A program made the translations under genes and the position numbers. The notes under the pieces were generated by a model. The model saw only the letters and a program-made list of their open reading frames with translations. It had not been told where the DNA came from and searched no databases. 64,000 nucleotides of DNA from positions 1 to 64,000 of the forward strand of contig NZ_RJVR01000057.1 in the NCBI RefSeq assembly GCF_003999195.1, given 5' to 3'. Below, in pieces: positions 56,534-64,000 of this stretch; the stretch's first letter is position 1; every line of letters starts with the position of its first letter. The stretch comes from Streptomyces soli. GTDB taxonomy: Bacteria > Actinomycetota > Actinomycetes > Streptomycetales > Streptomycetaceae.

Positions 56534-56905
56534 TCAAGACTGGCCGGTGTGCGGAGCGGCCTTCTCCTCGGCGACCGGCTCCGCCGGAAGGTTCTCCGCT
56601 TCCTCCTCACCGGGGCCCAGCATCGGACTTACCGGCGCGTGAATGAAGGTCGACGGGAGCTTCGGCGCGTTCTCCCGGCCCGCGTTGGCGACCACCACCG
56701 CGACGTACGGCAGTAGAAGCCCCAGAGCCAGTGCGATCCAGCCCAGCGGCCGCGACACGTTCCACAGTGCGACGAAAAGGATGAACGACACCGTGCGCAC
56801 CGACATCGAAATGATGTACCGCCGCTGCCTGCCCCGGACGTCGTCCGTCAGCCCGGCCCTGGCCCCCGTGATCCGGAAGACCTCCCCATGGCTGTGCTTC
56901 CGCAT
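56534..56905 (-). CDS. DUF3099 membrane protein
   Basis: A 123-aa protein: N-terminal VFRITGARAGLTDDVRGRQRRYIISMSVRTV (the DUF3099 core), two transmembrane helices (~37-49 and ~54-72) and an acidic Pro/Glu-rich tail. The start at ATG 56905 matches the family N-terminus. Function unknown; it is conserved in actinobacteria. Confidence 0.88.
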   Translation of the reverse strand: MRKHSHGEVFRITGARAGLTDDVRGRQRRYIISMSVRTVSFILFVALWNVSRPLGWIALALGLLLPYVAVVVANAGRENAPKLPSTFIHAPVSPMLGPGEEEAENLPAEPVAEEKAAPHTGQS

Positions 56906-57130
56906 CACGTTCCACCACCCGCTCGACCCGCCGGATGTTCCCTGGTCCGGACAACTCCCACGGTACGCCGCGAGTCCGCCGCATTCGAGACCGGGGCCGC
57001 ACCGTCCGTAACGCCGCCACCCCCGCCGTACGGCGTACGGACGCACCCGGCATGCGGCGTATGCCGCCCCGGCCCAGACTGGCGCTACGGGCGGCCGTGT
57101 CGGTCACCCCCACGCGAGGAGGCGACGGGA

Positions 57131-57406
57131 ATGAGCTGGTTGTGGGCGATCATCGTCGGGTTGGTCCTGGGCTTGATCGCGAAGGCGATCCTGCCGGGGA
57201 AGCAGAACATCCCGCTGTGGCTGACGACGATCTACGGCATCCTGGGCAGCATCCTCGGCAATGCCGTCGCCGCGTGGGTCGGCATTGGGGAGACGAAGGG
57301 CATCGACTGGGGCCGGCATGCCCTCCAACTCGCCGGGGCGGTGCTCATCGTCGCCCTGGGCACCCCGTTGTGGGCCGCGATCCGGGGGCAGAAGAAGACC
57401 GCCTGA
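57131..57406 (+). CDS. GlsB/YeaQ/YmgE family stress-response membrane protein
   Basis: A 91-aa protein of the transglycosylase-associated (GlsB/YeaQ) family with three hydrophobic segments and the repeated pattern GLVLGLIAKAILPGKQN and GILGSILGNAVAAWVG. GAGGAGG precedes the ATG at 57131. Related genes are induced by envelope or general stress, so it may work with the Asp23 cluster. It is convergent with kptA. Confidence 0.92.
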   Translation: MSWLWAIIVGLVLGLIAKAILPGKQNIPLWLTTIYGILGSILGNAVAAWVGIGETKGIDWGRHALQLAGAVLIVALGTPLWAAIRGQKKTA

Positions 57407-57424
57407 ACCAGGCCCACCCCAGGC

Positions 57425-57976
57425 TCACCCGGTGTACTGCCGCAGATGTGCGGGCGGTACGCGGTCGGTGAGCCAGACGCCGTTGGCGCTGAGCCGGAAG
57501 ATGTGGCCCTCGGTGGCCAGGGCGGCGGCGTCGACGACCAGGACCACGGGGCGGCCGTGGCGTGAGCCCACGCGCAGGGCCGTTTCGACGTCCGCCGAGA
57601 GGTGGACGTCCTGGCGGGACATGGGCTTGAGGCCTTCGCGGAGCACGAGGGGCAGCGTGGCGGTCGCGGTGCCGTGGTAGAGCACGGGGGGCGGCTCGGC
57701 GGAGGCCAGGCCGAGATCGACCTCGACCGAGTGGCCCTGGCTGGCGCGGATCCGCAGGCCGTCGTCGGAGTAGGCGAAGCGCTTCTTGTTGTTGTTCGCC
57801 ACGACGTGGTCCAGCTCGGCCCGCGAGAAGCGCCGGCCGGCCCGGGTGGACGCGGCGAGGAGCTCCTCCACGTCCACCCAGCCGCCCTCGTCGAGGACGA
57901 TGCCGATCGCCGCCGGATCGTGCCGCAGCACGCGCGACAGGAACTTCGACGTCCGGACCGTACTCTTCTCGTCCAC
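57425..57976 (-). CDS. kptA: RNA 2'-phosphotransferase KptA (Tpt1 family)
   Basis: A 183-aa KptA/Tpt1 enzyme, which removes a 2'-phosphate from RNA using NAD+. RTSKFLSRVLRHDPAAIGIVLDEGGWVDVEELL is the family N-lobe, and LYHGTATATLPLVLREGL, MSRQDVHLS and GVWLTDRVPPAHL form the NAD lobe. The GTG start is at 57976, directly after the tldE stop. The natural bacterial substrate is unclear because bacteria lack the eukaryotic tRNA-splicing route. Confidence 0.94.
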   Translation of the reverse strand: MDEKSTVRTSKFLSRVLRHDPAAIGIVLDEGGWVDVEELLAASTRAGRRFSRAELDHVVANNNKKRFAYSDDGLRIRASQGHSVEVDLGLASAEPPPVLYHGTATATLPLVLREGLKPMSRQDVHLSADVETALRVGSRHGRPVVLVVDAAALATEGHIFRLSANGVWLTDRVPPAHLRQYTG

Positions 57977-57981
57977 CGCCG

Positions 57982-59376
57982 CTAGACCCCCTGACTGACC
58001 GAGCTCATGTTGAAGTCCGGCACCCGCATGGCCGGGAACGCGGCCCGTGTGAACCAGTCGCTCCACTCACGCGGCAGTGTCCGCTCCGTACGCCCGACCT
58101 CCGTGACCCGCCCCAGCAGGTCCACCGGAGACTCGTTGAACCGGAAGTTGTTGACGGCGCCCGTCACCTCGCCGTTCTCCACCAGGTAGACGCCGTCCCG
58201 GGTGAGGCCGGTGAGCAGCAGCGTGGCCGGGTCCACCTCGCGGATATACCAAAGGCAGGTCAGCAGCAGTCCGCGCTCGGTGTCGGCGACCAGCTCCTCC
58301 AGCGACCGCTTGCCGCCGCCGTCGAGCAGCAGATTGCCGCCGACGGGGGCGACGGGGAGGCCGGTGAGGGCAGCACTGTGCCGGGTGGTGAGCAGCCGCT
58401 CCAGGACGCCGTCGCGCAGCCAGTCGGTCGGCCCGACGGGCAGCCCGTTGTCGAAGACCGACGACGCGTCGCCGGAGGAGTGCGCGATCACGAAGGGCGC
58501 CGACTCCAGGCCGGGCTCGGCCGGGTCGCTGCGCAGGGTCAGCGGCAGCTCGGAGAGCTTCTCGCCGACCCGGGTGCCGCCGCCGGGCCTGCTGAAGACG
58601 GTACGGCCCTCGTGGGCGTCCCGGGCCGCCGCCGACCACTGCTGGTAGATCACCAGGTCGGCCACGGCGGACGGCGGCAGCAGCGTTTCGTACCGTCCCG
58701 CCGGGAGCTCGACCCGACGCTCGGCCCAGGCGAGCCGCTGGGCGAGGTCCGCGTCGAGCGCGCCGGGGTCGACGTCCTTGAAGTCCCGCGTGGCCGCGCC
58801 CGCCCAGGCCGAGCGGGACAGGTCCTCGGACTTGGCGTTGAGCTCCAGCGTGCCGCTCGGCTGGTCGTGCCGCAGCCGCAGCCCGGTCGAGGTCCCCAGG
58901 TAGGTGGACGTCACCGAGTGGTACGCGAAGCCGTACAGTCGCCGGCCGCCGGCCCGCGCGGTCGCGAAGGCCTCGCCCAGCGCCGGGGCGAAGGCCGCGA
59001 AGACCTCCGACGAGGTCTCGGCGGGCCCCTCCGTGAAGTGCGGGGACGCCGGAACGCCCTCGACCAGCGGCTGCGCGTCCTCCGCGGGACCCGCGTCCCG
59101 GGCGGCCGCCTCCGCCGCCCGCACCAGCGGCTCCAGCTCGTCATCGGTCACCGCGGCCCGGGACACGACACCCGAGGCGGTGCCCTGCGTGCCGTTCACC
59201 GTCGCGATGACGGTCAGTGTGCGACCGCGGGTCACGCCGTTCGTGGTCAGGGCGTTGCCCGCCCAGCGCAGGTTGGCGGAGGACTCCTCGTCGGCGATGA
59301 CGATGGTGCCGTCCGCGCGTGACAACTCGAGGGCGCGCTCGACGATCTCGTGCGGGGCATTGACGCGAGGACTCAT
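57982..59376 (-). CDS. tldE: TldE/PmbA family metallopeptidase subunit
   Basis: A 464-aa TldD/PmbA-fold protein lacking the HExxxH zinc motif, as expected for the TldE half of the TldD/TldE peptidase. Conserved blocks include LRWAGNALTTNGVTRGRTLTV and LLLTGLTRDGVYLVENGEVTGAVNNFRFNESP. The ATG at 59376 has AGGAGG upstream and overlaps the tldD stop (ATGA). The complex degrades unfolded peptides and matures some ribosomal peptides in other bacteria. Confidence 0.92.
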   Translation of the reverse strand: MSPRVNAPHEIVERALELSRADGTIVIADEESSANLRWAGNALTTNGVTRGRTLTVIATVNGTQGTASGVVSRAAVTDDELEPLVRAAEAAARDAGPAEDAQPLVEGVPASPHFTEGPAETSSEVFAAFAPALGEAFATARAGGRRLYGFAYHSVTSTYLGTSTGLRLRHDQPSGTLELNAKSEDLSRSAWAGAATRDFKDVDPGALDADLAQRLAWAERRVELPAGRYETLLPPSAVADLVIYQQWSAAARDAHEGRTVFSRPGGGTRVGEKLSELPLTLRSDPAEPGLESAPFVIAHSSGDASSVFDNGLPVGPTDWLRDGVLERLLTTRHSAALTGLPVAPVGGNLLLDGGGKRSLEELVADTERGLLLTCLWYIREVDPATLLLTGLTRDGVYLVENGEVTGAVNNFRFNESPVDLLGRVTEVGRTERTLPREWSDWFTRAAFPAMRVPDFNMSSVSQGV

Positions 59377-60896
59377 CGACCCGCCTCCTGCGTGGTGTTG
59401 AGGATGTTGACGCCGCGGAACAGCGCGGAGGGGCAGCCGTGTGACACGGCCGCGACCTGCCCCGGCTGGGCCTTGCCACAGTTGAAGGCGCCACCGAGGA
59501 CGTACGTCTCGGGGCCGCCGACCGCCTCCATCGAACCCCAGAAATCGGTGGTGGTGGCCTGGTAGGCGACATCGCGGAGCTGCCCCGCCAGCCGCCCGTT
59601 CTCGATCCGGAAGAAGCGCTGACCGGTGAACTGGAAGTTGTAGCGCTGCATGTCGATCGACCACGACCGGTCGCCGACGATGTAGATGCCGCGCTCCACG
59701 CCGCCGATCAGCTCCTGCGTCGACGGGCCGTCCGCCGCGGGCCGCAGCGACACATTCGCCATCCGCTGCACCGGCACATGCCCGGGGGAGTCCGCGAAGG
59801 CGCAGCCGTTGGACCGCTCGAAGCCGGTCAGCTTCGCGATCCTGCGGTCCAGCTGGTAACCGACCAGCGTGCCGTCCTTCACCAGGTCCCAGGACTGCCC
59901 GGCCACGCCCTCGTCGTCGTACCCGATGGTCGCCAGGCCGTGCTCGGCCGTCCGGTCGCCGGTCACATTCAGGTGTTCGGAGCCGTACTTGAGCTTGCCG
60001 AGCTGGTCGAAGGTCGCGAAGGAGGTCCCCGCGTATGCCGCTTCGTAGCCCAGCGCGCGGTCCAGCTCCGTCGCGTGCCCGATCGACTCATGGATCGTCA
60101 GCCACAGATTGGAGGGGTCCACCACGAGGTCGTACGTGCCCGCCTCCACCGCCGGCGCCCGCATTTTCTCCGCCAGCAGCCCGGGGATCTCCGCCAGCTC
60201 GGCGTCCCAGTCCCACGCGGTGCCGGTCAGATACTCCCAGCCGCGCCCGACCGGCGGCGCCAGTGTCCGCATCGAGTCGAACTCACCCGACGTGGGGTCG
60301 ACCGCGACAGCGGTGAGCACCGGATGGACCCGCACCCGCTGCTGCGTGGTGGTCGTGCCCGCCGTGTCCGCGTAGAACTTGTTCTCATGCACCGTCATCA
60401 GCGACGCGTCCACATGCGACACGCCGTCCGCCGCGAGCAGACGTCCGCTCCACTCCGCGAGCAGCCCGGTCTTGTCGGCATCCGGCACATCGAAGGGATC
60501 GGTCTCGTACGCCGAGATCCACACCTTGTCCGCGTGCACCGGCTCCGGAGCCAGCTCGACCCGCTCGTCCGAACCCGCCGCCGCGATGACCTTGGCCGAC
60601 AGCTTCGCCATCGCCACCGCCTGCCCGGCCACCCGTGCCGCGGCGTCCATCGTCAGGTCCACGCCGGACGCGAACCCCCAGGCCCCGCCGTGCACCACCC
60701 GCACCGCATATCCCGCGTCCGTACCGTCCGACGAGCCGGAGGGCTTGCCGTCCCGCAGCCGCCACGACGCGCTGCGCACCCGCTCGAAGCGGAAGTCCGC
60801 GTGATCGGCGCCCAGCGCACGGGCCCTGGCCAGCGCCGCGTCGGCCAGCGCGCGCAACGGCAGCGCCAGAAATGACTGATCGATCTCATGGGGCAC
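59373..60896 (-). CDS. tldD: TldD family zinc metallopeptidase
   Basis: A 507-aa TldD subunit with the zinc motif HESIGHATELD and later GCAFADSPGHVPVQRMANVSL, IYIVGDRSWSID and GAFNCGKAQPGQVAAVSHGC. It forms a peptidase with TldE, encoded by the next, overlapping gene. GTG 60896 is chosen because AAGGGGAGG lies 5 nt upstream, in preference to a start 12 codons earlier. No ribosomal-peptide precursor is visible nearby. Confidence 0.94.
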   Translation of the reverse strand: MPHEIDQSFLALPLRALADAALARARALGADHADFRFERVRSASWRLRDGKPSGSSDGTDAGYAVRVVHGGAWGFASGVDLTMDAAARVAGQAVAMAKLSAKVIAAAGSDERVELAPEPVHADKVWISAYETDPFDVPDADKTGLLAEWSGRLLAADGVSHVDASLMTVHENKFYADTAGTTTTQQRVRVHPVLTAVAVDPTSGEFDSMRTLAPPVGRGWEYLTGTAWDWDAELAEIPGLLAEKMRAPAVEAGTYDLVVDPSNLWLTIHESIGHATELDRALGYEAAYAGTSFATFDQLGKLKYGSEHLNVTGDRTAEHGLATIGYDDEGVAGQSWDLVKDGTLVGYQLDRRIAKLTGFERSNGCAFADSPGHVPVQRMANVSLRPAADGPSTQELIGGVERGIYIVGDRSWSIDMQRYNFQFTGQRFFRIENGRLAGQLRDVAYQATTTDFWGSMEAVGGPETYVLGGAFNCGKAQPGQVAAVSHGCPSALFRGVNILNTTQEAGR

Positions 60897-61041
60897 GGCG
60901 GCCTCCCCTTCTCGCCCACGCGACACGTCCACAGCTTCCCGAAGTGAATCATGCCGCTACGACAGTCCTGCCGGCCACGACTTTCCCCCACCCCCGCTAG
61001 GCTGATCGGCACCGGTTTCCCAGGGGCGGGAAACGAGACCG

Positions 61042-61320
61042 GTGACACGCGGCAAGCAAGGGGAGATTGCCTTCACTGTGGATGTTTTCGGGGTTCACCA
61101 GAAGCTCATCGCCGACTACGACGCCTTTACAAGTTCGCTGGTGGGTGTCAGGAGCCGCGAGATCCAACGGCACCTGGACGGTGAGCGGGACCGCAAGGCG
61201 CGCTGGCCCGACCCCCGGATCTCCCTCAACCCGAACTTCCGCAGTGGCGGCACGGTCGCCCAGCTCGCCGAGGACCTGGTCCTGCACCCCGAGTGCAGTC
61301 GCTACTTCCGGCTGAAGAGC
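61042..61320 (+). pseudogene. N-terminal remnant of a DEAD/DEAH-box helicase-type protein
   Basis: About 85 codons (VDVFGVHQKLIADYDAFTSS, RWPDPRISLNPNFRSGGTVAQL, LHPECSRYF) match the N-terminus of large Streptomyces DEAD/DEAH helicases (family recalled from memory). All helicase motifs are missing. After about 61320 the frame stays open to 61488, but that part is antisense to the neighbouring broken gene. GTG 61042 or 61078 could be the old start. Confidence 0.65.
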
Positions 61321-61394
61321 ACCCACTCGGCGCTCGGGTCGTACTCGAAGGCCCAACCGGTCTCGTCCTCGACGCCTTCCCGGTGTTCGGTCAC
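61302..61394 (-). pseudogene. Truncated partner gene of the DUF6247 protein
   Basis: A 30-codon frame starting at GTG 61394, overlapping the DUF6247 stop (GTGA), reads VTEHREGVEDETGWAFEYDP and stops at the helicase remnant. The start resembles small proteins usually encoded right after DUF6247 genes; the rest was lost by the same deletion that cut the helicase gene. Confidence 0.55.
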
Positions 61395-61747
61395 AGACCG
61401 ATCTCCTGTTGAGCCTCGCCAAGGATGCGGCCGGTGGTCTCCATGGCATCCCGAAACTGCTGCTCGCTCGCCTTCGGGTCGCCGCTGAGTCGTTCGGCCT
61501 CGTGGAAGGCCGCAGCCCGGGTGGGCCAGCGCTCGATGGCCACGACGGTCGCCCACTTGGCCAGGAAGAACCGAAGAGGGTTGGTCGACTGAGCTTGCAC
61601 AGCACAGTCGAAAGCCTCCGCGCACTCTCGGTCCAGCTCAGCAAGGCGGGGGAGCGCGACCCGCCGAATCGCTTCCCGCAACGCTTCTCGCGTCATCACC
61701 GGCTGCGGGATCAGGGGGCCGTCCTGTTCAGCGTGCTGAGCGGACAT
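61391..61747 (-). CDS. DUF6247 family protein
   Basis: A 118-aa mostly helical protein (TREALREAIRRVALPRLAELDRECAEAFDCAV ... FLAKWATVVAIERWPTRAAAFHEAERL). DUF6247 genes often precede a small ORF in a two-gene, toxin-antitoxin-like unit; here that partner is cut short. The ATG at 61747 (MSAQHAEQDGP) fits the family start. Function unproven; it may now be an orphan. Confidence 0.75.
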   Translation of the reverse strand: MSAQHAEQDGPLIPQPVMTREALREAIRRVALPRLAELDRECAEAFDCAVQAQSTNPLRFFLAKWATVVAIERWPTRAAAFHEAERLSGDPKASEQQFRDAMETTGRILGEAQQEIGL

Positions 61748-62045
61748 GCCTGGATCCCTTCTGCGGAGTGTTCTCGGCCGCGGCCCAGTCTGCCAGAGGG
61801 CTGCGACATTCATGCCCAGTAGCTCTGTAGGCACCGCACTCAGCTTGTTCAAGGCACGCCATACCCCAGAGATGGTTTCCGGGAGAGGTGACCTTGCTGA
61901 GACGTTGCTTAGCCCTTCGGACTCGGTTGTTCTGTAGAGACCCGACATAGAGCCGTACGAGCCCCTGTCGAGGGTCGATTCTCCGTACCGGCCCGTAGAC
62001 CGATAGCTTCGAGGTAAGCCAGACGACTATTGAAAGGGTGATCCG

Positions 62046-62750
62046 TTGAGCCGCTCGGTTCTCGTCACCGGAGGAAACCGGGGCATCGGCCTCGCCATCG
62101 CCCGCGCCTTCGCCGACGCCGGCGACAAAGTCGCCATCACCTACCGCTCGGGAGAGCCGCCGGCCGGCTTCCTGGCCGTCAAGTGCGACATCACCGACTC
62201 CGAGCAGGTCGAGCAGGCATTCAAGGAGATCGAGTCCGAGCAGGGCGCGGTCGAGGTGCTGGTTGCCAACGCCGGTGTCACCCGTGACCAGTTGCTGCTG
62301 CGGATGACCGACGAGGACTTCACCTCGGTCCTGGACACCAACCTCACCGGCACCTTCCGGGTGGTCAAGGCCGCCACGAAGAAGATGCTGCGGGCCCGTA
62401 AGGGCCGGATTGTCCTCATCTCCTCGGTGGTCGGACTCCTCGGCTCCGCGGGCCAGGCCAACTACGCCGCATCCAAGGCCGGTCTGGTCGGCTTCGCGCG
62501 CTCCGTCGCCCGTGAGCTCGGCTCGCGCAACATCACCGTCAACGTCGTCGCGCCCGGCTTCGTCGACACCGACATGACCCGCGTGCTCACCGACGAGCAG
62601 CGCAAGGGCATCGTCGCGCAGGTCCCGCTGGGCCGCTACGCCCAGCCCGAGGAGATCGCCTCCTCGGTCCGCTTCCTCGCATCCGACGAGGCCGCATACA
62701 TCACCGGAGCCGTCATTCCCGTCGACGGCGGATTGGGCATGGGTCACTGA
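62046..62750 (+). CDS. fabG: 3-oxoacyl-[acyl-carrier-protein] reductase FabG
   Basis: A 234-aa short-chain dehydrogenase that reduces 3-oxoacyl-ACP with NADPH in fatty acid synthesis. TGGNRGIG binds the cofactor, and the catalytic set is Ser127, Tyr140 and Lys144 (ISSVVG ... NYAASKAG). It starts at TTG 62046, supported by AAAGGGTGA upstream. It lies 5 bp before fabI, forming the fabG-inhA pair also found in mycobacteria. Confidence 0.95.
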   Translation: MSRSVLVTGGNRGIGLAIARAFADAGDKVAITYRSGEPPAGFLAVKCDITDSEQVEQAFKEIESEQGAVEVLVANAGVTRDQLLLRMTDEDFTSVLDTNLTGTFRVVKAATKKMLRARKGRIVLISSVVGLLGSAGQANYAASKAGLVGFARSVARELGSRNITVNVVAPGFVDTDMTRVLTDEQRKGIVAQVPLGRYAQPEEIASSVRFLASDEAAYITGAVIPVDGGLGMGH

Positions 62751-62755
62751 GCACC

Positions 62756-63535
62756 ATGAGTGGAATCCTCGCAGGCAAGCGCATCCTGGTCACCGGAGTC
62801 CTCACCGACTCCTCGATCGCTTTCCACGTCGCGAAGCTCGCCCAGGAGGAGGGCGCGGAGGTCGTCCTCACCGGCTTCGGCCGGCTGAGCCTCGTCGAGC
62901 GCATCTCCAAGCGCCTGCCGAAGCCGGCCCCGGTCATCGAGCTCGACGTCCAGAACAAGGAGCACCTCGACGGCCTCGCCGCCAAGGTCTCCGAGCACAT
63001 CGGCGATGGCATCAACCTCGACGGCGTCGTGCACTCCATCGGCTTCGCCCCGCAGGACGCGCTCGGCGGCAACTTCCTCAACACCGAGTGGCCGTCCGTG
63101 GCCACCGCCGTCGAGGTCTCCGCGTACTCGCTCAAGTCGCTGACCATGGCCCTGCTGCCGCTGCTCGAGCAGCGCGGCGGTTCCGTCGTCGGCATGGACT
63201 TCGACGCGCAGGTCGCCTGGCCGAAGTACGACTGGATGGGCGTCGCCAAGGCCGCCCTCGAGTCGACATCGCGCTACCTCGCCCGCGACCTCGGCGAGAA
63301 GAACATCCGCTGCAACCTCATCTCCGCCGGCCCCATCAAGTCCATGGCCGCCAAGTCCATCCCCGGCTTCGAGGACCTCGCCCAGGTCTGGGACTCCCGC
63401 GCCCCCCTCACGTGGGACCTCACCGACCCCGAGCCCGCCGCCCGCGGCGTCGTCGCCCTCCTCTCCGACTGGTTCCCCAAGACCACCGGTGAGATCGTCC
63501 ACGTCGACGGCGGCCTGCACGCGATCGGCGCCTAA
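62756..63535 (+). CDS. fabI: Enoyl-[acyl-carrier-protein] reductase FabI/InhA
   Basis: A 259-aa NADH-dependent enoyl-ACP reductase, close to mycobacterial InhA. The numbering coincides with InhA: Ile21 (SSIAF), Ser94 (HSIGF), Tyr158 and Lys165 (KYDWMGVAK). It performs the last reduction of each fatty-acid elongation cycle. It is cotranscribed with fabG and followed by a strong terminator. Confidence 0.96.
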   Translation: MSGILAGKRILVTGVLTDSSIAFHVAKLAQEEGAEVVLTGFGRLSLVERISKRLPKPAPVIELDVQNKEHLDGLAAKVSEHIGDGINLDGVVHSIGFAPQDALGGNFLNTEWPSVATAVEVSAYSLKSLTMALLPLLEQRGGSVVGMDFDAQVAWPKYDWMGVAKAALESTSRYLARDLGEKNIRCNLISAGPIKSMAAKSIPGFEDLAQVWDSRAPLTWDLTDPEPAARGVVALLSDWFPKTTGEIVHVDGGLHAIGA

Positions 63536-63545
63536 CGGCTGCTTC

Positions 63546-63587
63546 GCCCGGTTCTGGATTCGCCCGTTCGGGCGACCAGAACTGGGC
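63546..63587 (+). terminator. Terminator after fabG-fabI
   Basis: Two nested stems: outer 63546-63557 with 63576-63587 (12 bp, one G-T pair) and inner TCGCCCG-TT-CGGGCGA (63560-63575). It starts 10 bp after the fabI stop. Confidence 0.8.
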
Positions 63588-63619
63588 GTTGTGCGTGGTG
63601 GGGGGCACACGATGAGGCT

Positions 63620-63931
63620 ATGGCGCGCACCTCGGCAGTCCTGGTCCTGACCGCGATAGCCGCCCTCGCGGCGGCGTACGCGTGTCCGTCCGCTCACGCC
63701 GATACCGGCTGTAGTACGCATGTGCAAGGGAGTCTGGGGGTGGCGGTGTGCCACAACCCGGACCCGCGGAAGGATCATGTGCAGCTGCACATCGAGTGCC
63801 GACGATGGTGGGATCCGGACGTGGACGGGCGGCTGCTGGAGATCGGGCCGGCCGAGACGGTGACGATGGGGGACCGCTGCTGGAAGGAGATCCAGCGGAT
63901 CTGGGTCACCATTACGCAGGGGGAACGCTGA
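63620..63931 (+). CDS. Small secreted Cys-rich protein (103 aa)
   Basis: A 103-aa protein with a signal peptide (MARTSAVLVLTAIAALAAAYACPSAHA by position 1-27) and a ~75-residue mature part. Four Cys remain after cleavage (GCSTH, VCHN, ECRRWW, RCWKE), likely two disulfides. DPRKDHVQLHIECRRWWDPDVD looks like a small beta-rich domain. I do not recognise the family. It is separated from fabI by a terminator, so it has its own transcript. Confidence 0.78.
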   Translation: MARTSAVLVLTAIAALAAAYACPSAHADTGCSTHVQGSLGVAVCHNPDPRKDHVQLHIECRRWWDPDVDGRLLEIGPAETVTMGDRCWKEIQRIWVTITQGER

Positions 63932-64000
63932 AGCACCAGCTGAAGGCGTGTCCGGCTGCTTCCGTCGCGGCGGTGTCGCCGTCGCCGGCCCGGATCGCCT

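Overview
The window is high-GC actinobacterial chromosome, almost certainly Streptomyces. Supporting signs are the codon bias, many GTG/TTG starts, overlapping GTGA/ATGA gene junctions, an LAETG (class E sortase) surface protein, an Asp23/AmaP envelope-stress cluster, a Gbn-type nucleoid protein and an InhA-numbered FabI. From memory, the gene order resembles the S. coelicolor segment around SCO1814-SCO1868; I could not check this. No transposase, integrase, rRNA, tRNA or CRISPR array was recognised.

Layout. 1-1380: two broken genes (S66 peptidase and GH53 galactanase tail) butted together. 1398-3803: divergent IclR regulator and semialdehyde dehydrogenase. 3852-7001: ectABCD, which makes ectoine and 5-hydroxyectoine. 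7326-10620: small protein, amidohydrolase, amidase-like protein and sortase-anchored surface protein. 10706-30398: a minus-strand cobalamin operon of 15 genes (cobD-cobQ-cobN-chlI/D-cobO-cobB-cobI-cobM-cbiD-cobL-cbiG/cobJ-ferredoxin-cobH-cbiX-cobC) behind a cobalamin riboswitch at about 30416-30630. 30774-32340: low-affinity phosphate transporter under a PHO box. 32478-37364: FAD oxidoreductase, class II aldolase, alpha/beta hydrolase and a repeat-rich hypothetical. 37377-40973: a LigD/glyoxalase chimera scar, ABC-F ATPase with a 7-codon leader ORF, Gbn nucleoid protein and enoyl-CoA hydratase. 41208-44044: Asp23/Gls24-DUF2273-DUF6286-AmaP cluster. 44037-51178: GH15 enzyme, SURF1, Cys-rich protein, DEDDh exonuclease with BRCT, VIT transporter, sterol-desaturase-type hydroxylase, lysoplasmalogenase remnant and zinc alcohol dehydrogenase. 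51204-60896: secreted subtilase, DUF485/ActP acetate symporter, moaA, small proteins, kptA and tldE/tldD. 61042-61747: helicase remnant joined to a broken DUF6247 locus. 62046-63931: fabG-fabI and a small secreted protein.

The most unusual structure is a family of GC-rich hairpin repeats. Four of the six main clusters lie inside the cobalamin operon. They add long C-terminal tails to CobL and CobD, insert in frame into the VWA domain of the chelatase I/D subunit, and fill the cobN-chlI/D gap; another copy sits at the break of a truncated lysoplasmalogenase gene. Other points are six GATC motifs, the motif bound by Gbn, within 272 bp upstream of gbn; a probable leaderless 7-codon ORF before an ABC-F gene; and four transposase-free gene-fusion or deletion scars. 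The cobalamin genes mix 'aerobic' CobN with 'anaerobic-type' CbiX, CbiD and CbiG, and lack cobA, cobK, cobG, cobF and the late cobU/S/T genes, which must be elsewhere or replaced.
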